Origin: Colius striatus | Lineage: Eukaryota > Chordata > Aves > Coliiformes > Coliidae | Assembly: GCF_028858725.1 (NCBI RefSeq) | Contig: NC_084761.1 | Span: forward strand, 38,242,501-38,306,500 | DNA: 64,000 nucleotides | Reading direction: 5' to 3' | In this document: positions 48,079 to 61,590 of the stretch, one piece after another | How positions within the stretch are numbered: position 1 is the first letter of the stretch | How the letters are laid out: every line of letters begins with the position of its first letter | The notes under the pieces: generated by a model | What the model saw: only the letters and a program-made list of their open reading frames with translations | Database searches by the model: none | Told to the model about the DNA's origin: nothing | Made by a program: the position numbers and the translations under genes

Positions 48079-51000
48079 GTCTATTTTGCCCACAACTATA
48101 ACTGGTGAGTAATCCCTACCTCTCCTTGTCTCGACCCGGAGCCTTTTGTTATATTTTCTCTTCCCATCTCACAGCAGAAGAAGAGGGAGTAGCTGTGTGA
48201 TGTTTTGTTGCCAGCTGGGCTTAAATCACAACCTTAGCATAAAGAACTGGTACAATGAGTCTTCTATTTTCCATCATTTTTGCCTTCCAAGAAGCAGAGT
48301 ATGGGGTCTGGAAAGCCTTGGCATCCCAAATGATAGAACCTCACATCAACCCTGCTCAGCAGAAAGTGTGTAGTAAGACCCTGAAAATTTAATCTTCATC
48401 TCTACTTCTTACATAGCCATTGGGACCAGAATGAGGACAGATCTCTCACTCAAGCACAAAGAGTAGACATTATAATGTCTATAGTCTACTTAAACTGGAT
48501 ATTTTATATGTCTTCTAGAGTTGTCATCCTGAAAAGACCCAAAAATATAGATGCAAACAGAAAGCCTCGATTGTCACAGCTATTAAAGATAATAGTAATA
48601 AACACAGAATAGAGAAAAATTATGCCACACAGTTGCATCTTTTTTTGTGGTTGATAGAAATGGGGAAAAAAAATATTTATACTATCATATTGTACTGTAG
48701 CTTCTTTCTTTCTTTTTTTTTTTTTTAAAAAAAAAAATAGGTATCATAAAAAAAAGAACAAAAAGATGCATTCACAAAAAAACAAGTATCAGATCCAGGA
48801 ATAAAACAAGAAGTGAACTGATTTTCTTGCTAAAGAAACAATAAAAAATATGATAGTCATGGGCAAATGATGGTCTTCCTCTCAAGTGTCCATGAGATTG
48901 ATCCATATTCACCTAGTTGATAGCTCACCTAGTTAAATCTGGCAGATTATGTGAGATCTACTTAGTCATCAGGTGATAACAAATTGAAGGGTATTCTCCA
49001 GGAAAGCTGCATTCATCCCAGAAGTCTAGACAGTTCTTTTACAGTGTGGATTCCAGAGTGGTATTCTAAACAACTAACTCAACAACTAACTCAGATAAAC
49101 ACCCACACAATTATTCTGTGTTTATTTTTGCAGAGAATGAAAACATAATGTTTGCTTACATTGGGGTTTTTTTTGTATGAGAAAGTTTTCCTAATAAAAA
49201 TGAGGGTCACCATTTTAGAGCAATCTACTTTGTAATTCCACTCATTTCTTTCATGCCACAATATTAGATCTTGCAGAATTCTTCTACTTGTGCATTAATT
49301 TAGTTATTATTCAAGAACTGAAGACTCATTAGAAGAAATTAGGGGATACAATAGCACATATCAGACTTGTGGTTTACTGCAAGCGTTAGCTTTTAGTGTG
49401 ACTATATTTGAAACAGAAAATTAAGAAGATTGGGAGGCAGACGAGAAGAAAATCCCAAGATTCAGGAAAGGCCATCTCATGTAAGTAATATCAGATAAAC
49501 AGAAATAGAATTAGAAAGACTTTTCTGAATTTTCTGGGAGTCTATGGGATACTTCTGAACAATGCTGTTTAGAATCTCCACACCACACTTTTTTCCTTAT
49601 AATATTATTGTTATGGTTATAACAAAGGACTAGTAGATGACAGTCTCCAAAAATCAGACATCTACTCACACCACAGATACTAGCATTAAGTACATCAACT
49701 TGAAAACCATGCTCAGTATGAGACCCTTAACAGATGTGAACACATTCTTATTCCTTTCCTGTGGGCATCTAAATCTTAGTGTATTTTATCTGTATTGCTG
49801 TAGAGTTCCAGATGATGCCTTCTCAAATCCGCTTTCCTGCATTTTCAGTCCAAGAAATATCTAACCCTGTGTGTTTTTGTCTGCTGAAAATAGCCAGCTT
49901 GAGGGTCTGGGATATGAACTCTGCTTTTTTTGTTCGCTTGCTTATTTGTTATTTTCATCTTTTCCCCTTGTTACTTTGCAGGTACCACAGGACCTGGAAG
50001 GAGCAGAAACCAGTCTACCTGGCCAAAGAAGCTGACTCTGATATATTTAAGATGAAAAGCTGCTGTTTACACAACTAATTTATTTCACCCTCTGGCAACA
50101 GCCCAAAGTATTTGGTTCTGTACTGTTTCTCAAAACTATAATTTAACATCACATATTTTTATTCCTTAACCAATGCCTTAACCAATTCCTAATCTGTTTT
50201 GTTTTCTTGTCAGCATCATAAATGAGATCTTGTTTATTGAAGAAATCTATCCATACCATCCATTTGGAGTGAAAACAGCGTAACATCACAAAACCATGAT
50301 GTATCTTCCACTTTGAACAGGTCAGATTTTCCCCTCCTGCCCTCTTTGGCACCAGCAATGACTTGCATGTCCCCAAATGTTCCTTTCTGCTTCCCTGGGG
50401 GCTCAGTAACCAGTATAGAGACAGTAACTGTGCTTCCTGATGGAGACAGCCTGGGACCCCTCAGCCCCATGTAGGGTGCCACAGCTTCGTGCACAGAGTG
50501 TTGCTTTGATACAAGTGAGGGATTCTAAAAACTCTTGTCAGCAACCAGAAAAAAAAAAAAAAAACCAAAACCAAAAACAAACTAAAACAAAACACAATTA
50601 AAAACCAGAGCAGCCAATTCCTGCAGGGATCCACTCCACAGGGGAAAAGAAAGGGAAGAGCCTGTGCTTGCTCGTGCAGTACAAGAGCACATGCTCAGAA
50701 AAGCATGAAGAGGCAGTGACTGAATTTAAGAGTGATTGTTTCCTGAAATACCAGGCTCAATAGCTCTCCTGCTTTTTATTATCTAGCAATTATATAAATG
50801 CAGATGCACAGACATTTTGCATTGTAGCACTAGCATTCTCAAGAATGGAATGCAAAGGGATTAAATTCATATCATCTGTTTAAAAGATAGTTTTCTCCCA
50901 GGAGGAATACAAAAAAAAAGGATTAATCTGATTTTTCTTATTTGAGAGTGTTATGGCCAACCTCAAAAGAATATTTATGTTCCAACAAAAGAAAATCTGT

Positions 51001-52531
51001 GGGCTATTTTCAAAGTGAAATAGTTCCTTATCTCCTACTGCATTGCTCTCAGCCACAGTTTTTGAAATCCTTGCTCTCAGTTTTGGAAGGGAAAGATAGT
51101 GAAAGACAGACTGACATTACAACAGAACTCACTGAGTTTTCTTTAGAAACATCCTCCTGTTTGAATGCTTCTCATTTGTTTCTGAAACTTTTAATTTCCC
51201 TGGAAAATGCTAAACCAGAAAATTTTTAATCTTCTAATGTTAAAGATGAATACACTAAAGGCACCTCCACATGGTATTCAGAAAGGAACTCCTGGCTACT
51301 TAGGATCTTACAAAAAAAATCGATATACTTATGAAAAAATTTAACAGCTAATATTTAAACATTAATTTCTGAAAATCTTGCCTAAGGAGTCCTTTGTTTA
51401 CTTTCCACTGCACCCTGTTTTCACTTTTTTTTTTTTTTTTTTTTTTTAGATTGTCTTTCAAATCATTCTCACTGCCCTAAGCTCTGGAACTCTTCCAGAA
51501 ACTATTGTCCATCATCACATTTCTGCATGTGTGCACTGAACATCATTATCTCTCGCCCCCAGTTCCTATTTCATCTGATGTCCTATGGATGCACAAGCCT
51601 TTAAGGTAGAAGAGCTAATCTTTGTATAACTAATATTCCATATAAATTTTTCACAACTCAGAAACATATTTATTTGTGTTTCTCATAAATCTTCCAAGTG
51701 TAGTCTGATGTAGAAGTAAGTGCTATTCCAGTGTAAAATGAAGCAGGTGTGCTCTTCCCCATTCAGATGTATGATAAGACTATGTAATTTATAGTTCCTG
51801 ATCAGGACTGCAATTAGTACTTCTTCCTGAACCAATAATTATGATGTATTTCATGACTCTTTCACCACACTCTACATTCTTAAGTTTTCCCCTATGCTGC
51901 AAATGAACTGCACATTAAGTGACTTGTTTGATCTGTTTCTCTGGAAAAACCCACCTACATTTCCTTCATCAACTTTCATTTTACAGCACTTGTATTCAGA
52001 CTTCTTAATCTTACGCAGAAATCATCTCGTCAAGTTGTAGAGGACTAGAACATCAGAGACTAAGATGAACAACCTCATTCTCCTTTTTTTTTCCCTAATA
52101 AAACTCCTTATTCAAGAACTAAACAGAAGTTATGATTACCCAACTGCAATATTAACACTAACCACTCCTGCTTTAGGCATAGAAGTCTGACTTGACATAC
52201 TTAGAAACTACTAAAAGAGAGTTTGAGTCCATACTTGTCTGTCTTCCATACACTGGCACCTGCAGGCTCTATCTGTCCTCCGGTGTGTCAAAAATCTTTG
52301 TCATAGCTGTTAACTCTTATAATCACATGTGACTTTCATAGAATGTAAGAATCCTTCTGCTGGCCACTATCTGTGCTCATGAGCCCTGCACATTGAGTCT
52401 GATGATAGCTAAATGTAGTAGGTGTCTTCAAGGACAATTTGGATATTTTCATTAAGGTGATACCGGACAATTTGCCCTTCAAACTGCCCTCAAACTGTTA
52501 GACTAGTTTGAGCACTAAAGCGGTTTATGTT

Positions 52532-53526
52532 TGTTCTGGTTTAGCAAGGAGCAGCTTTTGGCTCAGTAACAGGGGGAGTGGGTTGCAGTGAAGACCCAGT
52601 AAAGAGTTTGCGGACTCTCCCCCGCCTCCTGGGTTCAGACCCACCTCCGGCCCGGCTGGGCCAATCTGGCGCCTCTACCATCACTATTTAGGGGACGGGA
52701 ATTTGGAACGCGAGTCAGGAGGTGTATGAGTGATACAAGATGGAGGCGACCACCCGGACCCTTCAGCCAGAGAAGGAGGAAGGAAGCAGAAGCAATAGAC
52801 CAGAGACTCCTCTGCAAGCCGTGGCGAGAATGCAAGCTGTGCCCCTGCAACCTATGGAGATCCATGGCAGGACCGAGAGTTACCAGCAGCTCCATGTGAG
52901 TGAGCCTGGATGGGCGAGGGACTGTGTGGGGAGACGGCCATGGCCCAGGCTGTGTTGGAGAGCCTGTATGCCACAGAGCAGCCCCACACGAGAGGCAGAG
53001 AGGAGCTGCAGCCTTTGGAATAAGTGCGCGTCGGAGCAGCCCGTGCAGGTCTGCCATGCGTGTGAGTTACCCCACAGACTCGCAGGGAGGACTGGTGTGG
53101 AGCTCACCCGTCCTGAGGAGGGACAAACGGCAGAAGCTATCGGGAACAGACTAACTGAAACCCCCACTGCCTGCCCCCCCGAACTGTTCAGGAGGGGACA
53201 GGGTAAAAACACCGGGATCAGGGCTCTGAGCCCGGGAAGAGGGGAGGTGTGGCAAGAAGGTGTTCTTAAAAAGGCTGGTTGGACTCTTCATTGATGTATT
53301 ACTCTGTGTTGTTTCATTTTGGTTATGTTTTGGGGTTTTGGAGTATGTTTTAGTTTACGTTGCATTAAATTTTCTCTGTTTTCTTCCCCAAACCGAGTGG
53401 CCTGGTCTGTTTTGTCCTGAACCTTAAGTGGCAATTAAGCTCTCCCTGCCCTTGAGCAATTCTCAGCCACTTCGGTACTCGAGGCTAATCGTGGTCTTTG
53501 TTCCCTGATGGGCCTAAACCATGACA
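52532..53526 (+). mobile_element. Solo LTR of 995 bp with perfect 5-bp target duplication
   Basis: It begins TGTTCTGGTTTAGC, ends CCTAAACCATGACA, and is flanked by ATGTT on both sides (52527-52531 and 53527-53531). TG...CA ends with 5-bp duplications fit class III (ERVL-type) or similar elements. It is GC-richer than its surroundings and contains TATTTAGG upstream and ATTAAA (about 53365-53371) with a T/G-rich stretch. A 184-codon open frame (52740-53294) overlaps others on the opposite strand and looks incidental. The fragment at 36709-36977 is an older relative. Confidence 0.9.
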
Positions 53527-56500
53527 ATGTTCATTCCAGCTGGCCAGTGAAAAAATATAACTGCAAAAAGCTTGGTCAGAACAGAGGTTGAAATTTTCAA
53601 AGCAAAACAAAGGAGTTAAAATCTGGGGTGTAATTGTGTTTTAGTGAGATTTTAATGTCTTATTGGCTCAGGGATTCATTGAGAAACCTTCATGGCAAGT
53701 GAGGCTCTGGGTTGAAGGCTTAGTGACTGGCTGCATCTCATATGACCAATCTAAAGAACAGAGATCCATCTATTGAATTTTGCAACATTTTTGAACTGTG
53801 CATGCCGCTTGGCTAAGCAGTTAAGCATATGTTCTTACAGATGTGTTGGTGGAGACGAAGAAGGGGCAATGAGTATATCAGCTGAGGACTTATTTCTGAT
53901 GATGCAAGTATAACATGGAGCATGCAGACAGGAACTACGGGGAGTGACTTTTGTTCTTTCTGCTGTTTTGTCTATAATTCTGAAAAAGCTTCTTTATTCT
54001 GCACATGCCTGGTATAGGTGCTGCTCTTCCTGACTGTGTAAAATGTTACCAAGTATTTACAGCACCCTCTTTGTTCAACTAGGATAAGAAGAACCTAAAT
54101 TCAAGTCACTGCTGCCTTTTTTTCTTACCCCAAAACTAAGGTAGTCTGAAAAAACAAGCTCTTAAGGGTCATTCAAAAAATTATGTCAAAAAAGAACAAC
54201 TCACACTGTATGATTAGCAGAGACAAATACTCTGTATTTACAGGAGCTTTGACATTATTTCTGAAGTGACTGTAACAGAATACATGCCATATCTTCTCGT
54301 CAGAAAAGACCTGCTTCATAGAAACTAGAAAGAACATTTTCTGACAATACTGATCATACTTTCAACTTCCATGGCATAGCTTGTCTAAAACATATCTATA
54401 TCACAACTGAGTAGAGGTTCGTGAACTGAAGATGTGATATTGGACTTTGTGAAGCTGAAAAGCAAAGTGAATTGGAAGGAGAGAGCTTGAACTTTGTGTA
54501 TAAAAGATAGCATCTCTATTTAATAGACATCATCAGAGCTGTCAGTGATGGAAATGCCAAGAGCCAAGGGAAATAGAAAATCAGCACTAGCAAGGTTGAA
54601 CTGAGGAAGTTAAAGTCTCCTTGTATGCCAAGCAATCAAATCCTAAACCACTCCATTGGGGTTTTTTTCTTACACTGAGCTCACCAGATGCTAAATTGAA
54701 TGTACAACCTGTCAACTCTTAACATTTAAATCAGATCCACAAAAGACTCTGTCTAGTTTAAAATGGAAGAGATTTGGGCAATTATGTATCTTAGCTTATT
54801 ATTTTATGATTCCTGAGATTTTAGAATCTGTGTTTTGAAGATCATGATAAAATTGAGTGAAATTTGTTTCTAGGAAAAAAAGTCCAACAACTTAGCTAAT
54901 AAATAAATACACTGTTGTTACTGTAGCATTTCTTAGCAACATATCATAAGACACAGTGAAAAATAAGCTGCAGCATTTCACCTACATTTGAAAATAAAGA
55001 ACATTTGAGACATACCATTGACTCTATTATGGCAAACCAGATTTCTAAGATCATAAAGATGTTATGAGTAAGCTCCTATGTACTTCAAAAGTCTTAACAA
55101 TATTAGGTGAAATAACATGTTGGCTGATTTCACACAAATATTTAGACAGATAAATCCATCTAGATGGCAGGATGTTACAAAATGAGTGTCTACCATAAGA
55201 ATTTAACTCCTAACCATTTTCAAAGGGTGTTCCATAAAACTTAAAAGAATAACAGAGGGTTTTTAAAAAAAAAAAAAACCACAAAAAAACAAAAAAACAG
55301 AGCACTTAGCAGACCCAGTTCATTATTTTGAGTTCCATTGCATAGTTGCATTACCTATAAAGCCATGATGGCAGTTAATAGACTGGGATGAGGAAGATAT
55401 ACAAATTACTATTTCAATTCTTTTACCTCGGACTGTGCTGTTACATCTTCTGTTCTTGTTCGGTTCAGTGTTGCTCTGTCTTCTGAAAGGAGACACACAT
55501 GCCCAGAAGATACACTTATATCACCCTGTGTGTTTTAAATGACTAATATCACCACCACTGAGAACTCTCAGTGTATTTTTTACTACCAAATCATATCAGG
55601 CACACTATTTAATTTTTCTGTTCACAAAGAATATTTTTTCCTAAAGTGGGGAATTAAGTAACTGCAAATGAGACAATAATGAAGATGCTGCTTTTTAAGC
55701 ACTTCAGTACAAAAATCATTTACTGCTGCTAGTATCTGAGCTGATCCTTTGCATTAACAATCTTGAAGAGCAGTATTCTGCACTAAAGGTGTATTGGGTT
55801 TTCGGCATATTAGCTGCAGCTACATAAGGGCTGCACCTAATTTGTGTGAGATGACAAAAGGCTGTTGATGCAAGTACATTCCCTGGTGAGCATTGCGATC
55901 TGTCACAATTACCCCACTTGCAGACTGCATGGAAGACAGCAGAGCTTTTTCAACAGAAGAGTTGTTTTCAGGAAGCTTAGAACCAGTTGGTTTTGGATAC
56001 CTGAAATTAGGCACAGGAAATATATTCATCATGTGTAACACGATGAATGCTCTGTACAGGCAGCTTTCTTCTGTGCTGTAGGGCTACAACTGCAGGACAT
56101 CTGTTTCTATAAATCTAGTGGCTTGAACAATAAAAGCATAAAATCGGTGCCATATTTAAGCATTTTGTGTACTGCACAGCTACCAAATCTTTTACCTAAC
56201 ATAACAGGTTTTGCTTGAATATCTAAGAAAACAACCTGTGATGCTTGCTCAAAAGCAGTTATAACTGTGTTAGAAAGATGTCATTAATAAGGAAGAGAGA
56301 GATGTGAATTCAAACAATCGCTGTACGATATGAGCCCTATTTTTTTTCAGAGTACTTAATCTTTTCTTTCCCCTATCTCTGCTGCTCTTCCATTATTCCT
56401 AGTTTGAACTTTATGCCTCAAAGGTTTGTCACAGTTATTCACCTCATCCTCAGGCACAGATCCAAAGTGCTACTTATTTCATCGAGTCTGTTCCTTCTGC

Positions 56501-58607
56501 CCTTCCCTGTCACTAAGATGCTGGTGCCAACACAGTTAACTTTTGTATCTTACCATTCCCCACTGCCATTGCCACTTGGAAAAAAAAAAAATCTCATCTC
56601 ACTTTTTGCTCATGTCACACTGCCCATAACGTTTTGTTCACATGTTATATTAAAAGGCTGTCAAGCTTTGTGGACCCCATCACAGCTCTATGCTTCACCA
56701 GCCCCTGGAGTAGGACGCATCACTGCCTTCACAGTTAATCAGTACCACACAGAAGTCTTTTTCCAGTGCTGTTGATGGCTTTCAGCTTTCCAGCATTTTT
56801 CAGTGCTGTCAGCACCATTGTGATTTAAAACATAATCTGAACTGTTACGTTTTCTTTTCTGTTGTGACTTTCAGCTGTTTTCACAGTTGCTCGTAACATT
56901 TTATGCACACAATTTCTTAATGATTCCACTTTCTTATTTATGCTGAAGCTCTATGAAACCACACAACAGCAAAAAACCCCACTTTTCAACTTTTTTTTTC
57001 AGCCATAATTGAGATGAAATTACTGCTGTACAGTGGATGAAACACACACAAAAAAAAGGGTCAGATTTACAGTACTCAAGTTATACCTTTATAGAATATA
57101 GCAAATATCCTAAACACAGACTCTGGTACTAACAATGAAACTTAGCAAACATTCTGACAAAGCATGTATTATAATTTTGCCTGGTCTTGACAAACTGTTA
57201 CACTTGGTGAGGAGAAGCAGAGGAATAATTTGACAGATGCAAAAAAGAAAGACTCAGTATCACTTCTCAAGAAAGCTTTTCACTCCTCATCTCTTGCAAC
57301 AGTATCTCACATGGGCTTTTTAGTAGGAAGATGTGAAAAATATAAACAAATAAAAACCCACAGATTGGCCTTAAGAAATCCACTCCTCTGTGTCCTTCAT
57401 TACTGCTAGAATTTGAGACATACACAATATTGATCCAGTTAAAGAGAAAATCATCAATCAGATGTCAAATGTCCTCAATACTGAGGAGTTTCACCTACTG
57501 TCTTCAGTAGGAAGGCTTCACTGTGCAAGTGAAACATTTTTCAAATACTCTTATATGTATTCATTAGAAACAGGAGAGGGAAGAACTACAGAAATGGCTC
57601 CACAGTTAATTGCTTCATCTACCCACTGGTTGCCATCTGATTGTTGGAATATTGCTGCAGTGTCTATGGATAATTTCTCAAATTTAACAATCCTCATCCC
57701 CTGAAATTCCTATCTTACTTACCCTTTACAATAACAGTTAAAATGTGGAAAATATGGCTTGTCATGTGACTTGCCAAGAGGAACTTAACATATGTATGTA
57801 GTTGGGAAGGGCGTGAGAGTCACATAATGTCAAACATTGATAGTGATGCAAGACGTAGTGGATGACTTCACTGATACCTGTGGTAACTGATTTATTCTAA
57901 GAGAAAAGCATAAACACAAACTATTACAGCAAATTTCTTTTCTCTATCTTATGTGACATACCTTAAATTACTGGACTACTGCCATTTGACAATAAGAACC
58001 TTCTTTGTTTAAAGTTGAATATCCAAAATGATCATGTTACTCAAAATTTATCTGATCTCAATGTTTATTTTAGTCTCTGCAAACCTATCATAGAATACCC
58101 ATGTCCTGCTTTTAAGGAGAAAAGGGGAAAAGCCTCATGCGTTTGCTAGTCTAGACATAGTCAACAATGTAGAAAGACAGAAGACTGTGAGGACTCTGAT
58201 TTGGTAAAAGGCAAGATCCTCGAGCTGGTACTGCTGGTGATATGGTTGTCCTTGTGCTAGCAAACACTTTCTTTACTTTCGACAAATGCATGCATTGCAC
58301 TAAAGTGCAAACATTCAACTTGAAATGAATTATTTCAAAAGGTCAGTTCCATGGCACATGTTTCTATGGCATTTGACCCAACAGGAAATGAAAATTTCTG
58401 ATTCCAATGAAGACATTTGAGAATGAAGATGGATCAATACCTGAATGGAAATCCTCAAGCATAAATTCACTCAGGGTTTGGGAGAAAGTACTCATACACA
58501 GGCTGCAAAGGTCGTCCTCAGAATCTAACAAGAACAATATTCAAAGCACGTGTTTGCTTCAACTCTCAGCATCTACTCACTAAGCTCTCTTCCTCATAAA
58601 TATGTGT

Positions 58608-59231
58608 AATGGTTCAAGTTAAGCCAGCAACAAAGCCCCACACAGTCACTTACCCTTCCTCTCCCCACATCTCTCATAGGATGAGGGGAGAAGTAGAAGA
58701 GAAAATCAAGACTAATGAATTAAGATAAGAACAAATATAATAACTAAATTAAAATAAAACATAATAACAGTAAGAAGAATTAAATGTAATAATAGTAATT
58801 AAGAAAAACAAAACCCAAAAGAAAAAACAAAACAACCCACGAACTAAACAAGTAATGCACAATATAATTGCTCCCCACCTACTGACGGATGCCTGATATG
58901 CCCCTCCCCACCAACTCCCCACCAACTCCCCCCAGTTTCTACACTGGGCATAATGTTCTGTGGTATGGAACAGCCCTGTGACTAGTTCAGGTCATCTGTC
59001 CTGGTCATGCTCCCTCATCTTCTTGTGCACACATCAGCCTCCCCTGTACAGTTGACTCACTGGTGGGCAGGATGAGAAGCAGAAACAGCCTTGTTGCTGT
59101 GTAAGCACTGCTCAACAATAACCAAAACATCACTCTGTTATTAACATTATCATCAGTGTAAACCCCCAAAATAGTCCTGTAGGAAGTACTAGGAGGAAAA
59201 CTAACTTTATCCCAGTCAAAACCAGGACAAT
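58608..59231 (-). mobile_element. Degraded avian LTR (family shared with 16812-17273)
   Basis: Starts near ATGGTTCAAGTTAAGCCAGC. It shares with 16812-17273 the blocks GTTCTGTGGTATGGAAC, GACTAGTTCAGGTCA, AGCACTGCTCAACAATAACC and TTATCCCAGTCAAAACCAGG in the same order. An A-rich expansion lies at 58705-58850. Strand assignment is tentative. Confidence 0.7.
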
Positions 59232-59374
59232 ATGGAATGTGATGAGCCTATAGCAGGTACAAATGGAGATGCTCTTTTTCAGTTTAAACACACTCTTGTG
59301 TGCACAAGACAGAGAATTTACTCAGTGCAAACCCGAAGTTGAACAGATGAGTTCTTGTGATATTTCTTTAGAAA

Positions 59375-59440
59375 GAGGCCAGCCAAACTAGATGATCTTT
59401 TGAGGTCCCTTCCAACCCTTAACATTACATGATTCTGTGA
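59375..59440 (+). mobile_element. Short CR1 3' end
   Basis: AACTAGATGATCTTTTGAGG, TCCCTTCCAACCC and ATGATTCTGTGATC are CR1 3' terminal blocks, about 65 bp in all. Confidence 0.88.
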
Positions 59441-60005
59441 TCAGAGGGTAACCATCCGGTATGCCAAGACCATGAATTGTGGCTAAACCATAACTTAAGC
59501 TGGTATTTGAATTTCTCATACAGTTGCCTATAGCCACTGCTGTATACAGACAAACAGACAGTGAATTCTCATATAGAAAAACTGATTGATCAAACAGAGT
59601 AAAAGTTGTATTTCTTCTAATCTCATGGACAATTATGTTGCAAATAGACAGAAAAGATATTGTGTTTCCAACAGCTTCCGAAAAAAACAGTTTCCCTTCT
59701 CCAGGAGGAACTGACCACGCTCTCACAATTCTGAACACAGTGCTTTCCAGTCTGCACTGAATTATACCCAAATATAGAAATACTTCCTTTCTCCAGACAG
59801 CAAGCAGTTATTTCAAATTTATCACAGAAACAAAACAAAAAGGATGAATATATCTTAACTGAACAAGTATATACTATGCATACATATAATTTCATCATAC
59901 CATCACTTGTTTACTAAAGCAAAGTCATGTTTTAGCTGTTTAGAAAATAAGATATTCAGTAAAACTTTTAGGCTGACATACACGTATAGAATCATCTTGC
60001 TTATC

Positions 60006-61590
60006 ACAGAATCACAGGATCTTAAGGGTTGGAAGGGACCTTGAAAGATCATCTAGTCCAACCTCCCTGCCAGAGTAGGTCACCTAGAGTAGGTCACACA
60101 GGAACTCATCCAGATGGGTTTTGAATGTCTCCAGAGAAGACTCAACAAACCATCTGGGCAACCCGTTCCAGTGCTCCATCAACATCACAGGGAAGAAGTT
60201 TTTCCTTCCATTTCTTCAGAACCTCTTATGTTCCAGCTTGTACCCCTTGCCTCTGTCCTACTGTTGGACATCACTGAGAACAGCCTGGATCCATTCTCAT
60301 GACCCCTGCCCTTTATGTATTTGTAAATATTAATGAAGTCACTCATCAGTCTCCTCCAAGCTAAAGAGCTCCAGCTCCTTCAGCCTTTCATCATAAGGGA
60401 GATGCTCCACTCCAATGATGGAGTGACTTTGTGACCCTGCACTGATCTCTCTCCTGCAGCTCTCTATCCTTCTTGAACTGAGGGGCCCAGAACTGGAAGC
60501 AATATTCCAGATGAGGTCTCACAAGGGCACAGTATAGAGGGAGGAGAATCTCTCTCAACCTACTGCCCATACCCCTTCTAATATACCTCAGGATGCCATT
60601 GGCCTTCTTGGCCACAAGGACACATTGCTGGCTCATGGTCATCCTGCTGTCCACCAGCACCCCCAGGTCCCTTTCCTTTACATTGCTCTTTAAGAGCTCA
60701 TTCCCCACCCTGTACTGGTACATGGGATTATTCTTTCCCAGATGTAAGACTCTATGCTTGCCCTTATTGAATTTCATTAGATTTCTCCCTGCCCAACCCT
60801 TCAGCCAGTCCAGGTCTTGTTGCATGGCAGCACAGCCTTCTGGACTGTCAGCCACTCCCCTCAGTGTAGTATCATCAGCAAACTTGCTGACAGTGCCCCC
60901 TGTTCCCTGTTCATTAAGGTCATTAATGAATATACTGAACAGTACTAGTCACAGCACCAATTGCTGATGGACTCCACTAGATACAGGACTCCAACTAGAC
61001 CCTGCCCCATTGATCACAACTCTCTGCCTTCTTCCCTTCAACCAGTTAACAATCTACCTCACTACCTGATCATCCAATCCACACTTTCTCAGTTTTGCTG
61101 CAAGGATGCTGTGGAAGATGGTGTCAAATACTTTACTGAAACTGAGAGAAACTACATCCACTGCACTACCACCATCTATCTACCTGGTTACATCTTCATA
61201 AAAGGCTATCAGATTGGTAAAACATGACTTCCCCTTGGTAACGTCATATTGACTGCTCCTAATGACCTTGTCCTTTAAATGCCTGGAGACAGCATCCAGG
61301 ATAAGTTGTTCCATCACCTTTCCAGGGATGGAGGTGAGGCTGACCAGTCTGTAGTTAGCTGGCTTCTCCTTCTTACCCTTTTTGAAGACTGGAGTGACAT
61401 TTGCTTTCCTCCAGTCCTCAGACACCTCTCCTGTTCCCCACATACTAAAAATGATGGAGTGTAGTCTAGCAATGATTTCTGCCAGCTCCCTCAGCACTCA
61501 TGGGTGCATCCCATCAGGGTCCATGGATTTATGCACATCCAGATTCCTAAACTGATCTTTAACCCAGTCTTCATCATGTATTTATGTTTT
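60006..61590 (-). mobile_element. Long CR1 LINE copy with reverse-transcriptase remnants
   Basis: This 1.6-kb reverse-oriented CR1 begins on the plus strand with ATCACAGAATCACAGGATCT. On the minus strand it encodes pieces of the LINE polymerase. One is 61180-61497 (WRKANVTPVFKKGKKEKPAN and YRLVSLTSIPGKVMEQLI, RT motifs 0-2a). Another is 60391-60855 (LDWLKGWAGRNLMKFNKGK and LRYIRRGMGSRLREILLPLY, the region after the RT fingers and palm). The pieces lie in separate frames with stops between and the YADD-type region is missing its context, so the copy is dead and 5'-truncated. Confidence 0.92.

Larger units (their letters stand above)
47095..48245 (+). mobile_element. Diverged avian LTR interrupted by CR1
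   Basis: It opens TGTATTGGTTTTGTGTGG, typical of a long LTR family common in birds. It continues through CCAATCAGTGGTGGTAG, repeated blocks of the type TGGAGCAGTTTGTGAAGAAC, GAGGAAGGAGCAACAG, AAGTTGAGC, TTTATTGTGTTATT, and then, after the CR1 insertion, TCTATTTTGCCCACAAC, CTTGTCTCGACCCGGAGCC and TTGTTATATTTTCTC. Open frames of 69-93 codons inside are repeats of the LTR, not genes. The 3' end is approximate. Confidence 0.8.

Noticed and set aside
52740..53294. A 184-codon open frame on the plus strand
   Set aside because: It lies wholly inside the 995-bp LTR, overlaps open frames on the other strand and reflects GC-rich sequence with few stops.
55437..55489. Exon-like block between CTTTCAG and GTAAAAG on the minus strand
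   Set aside because: The translated pieces do not match any PH-domain part of ARHGAP24. Splice-like ends this short occur by chance.
55820..56041. A 73-codon minus-strand frame preceded by a good acceptor-like TAATTTCAG
   Set aside because: It matches no ARHGAP24 segment or other protein I recognise. It could be chance in AT-rich intron, and there is no supporting partner exon.
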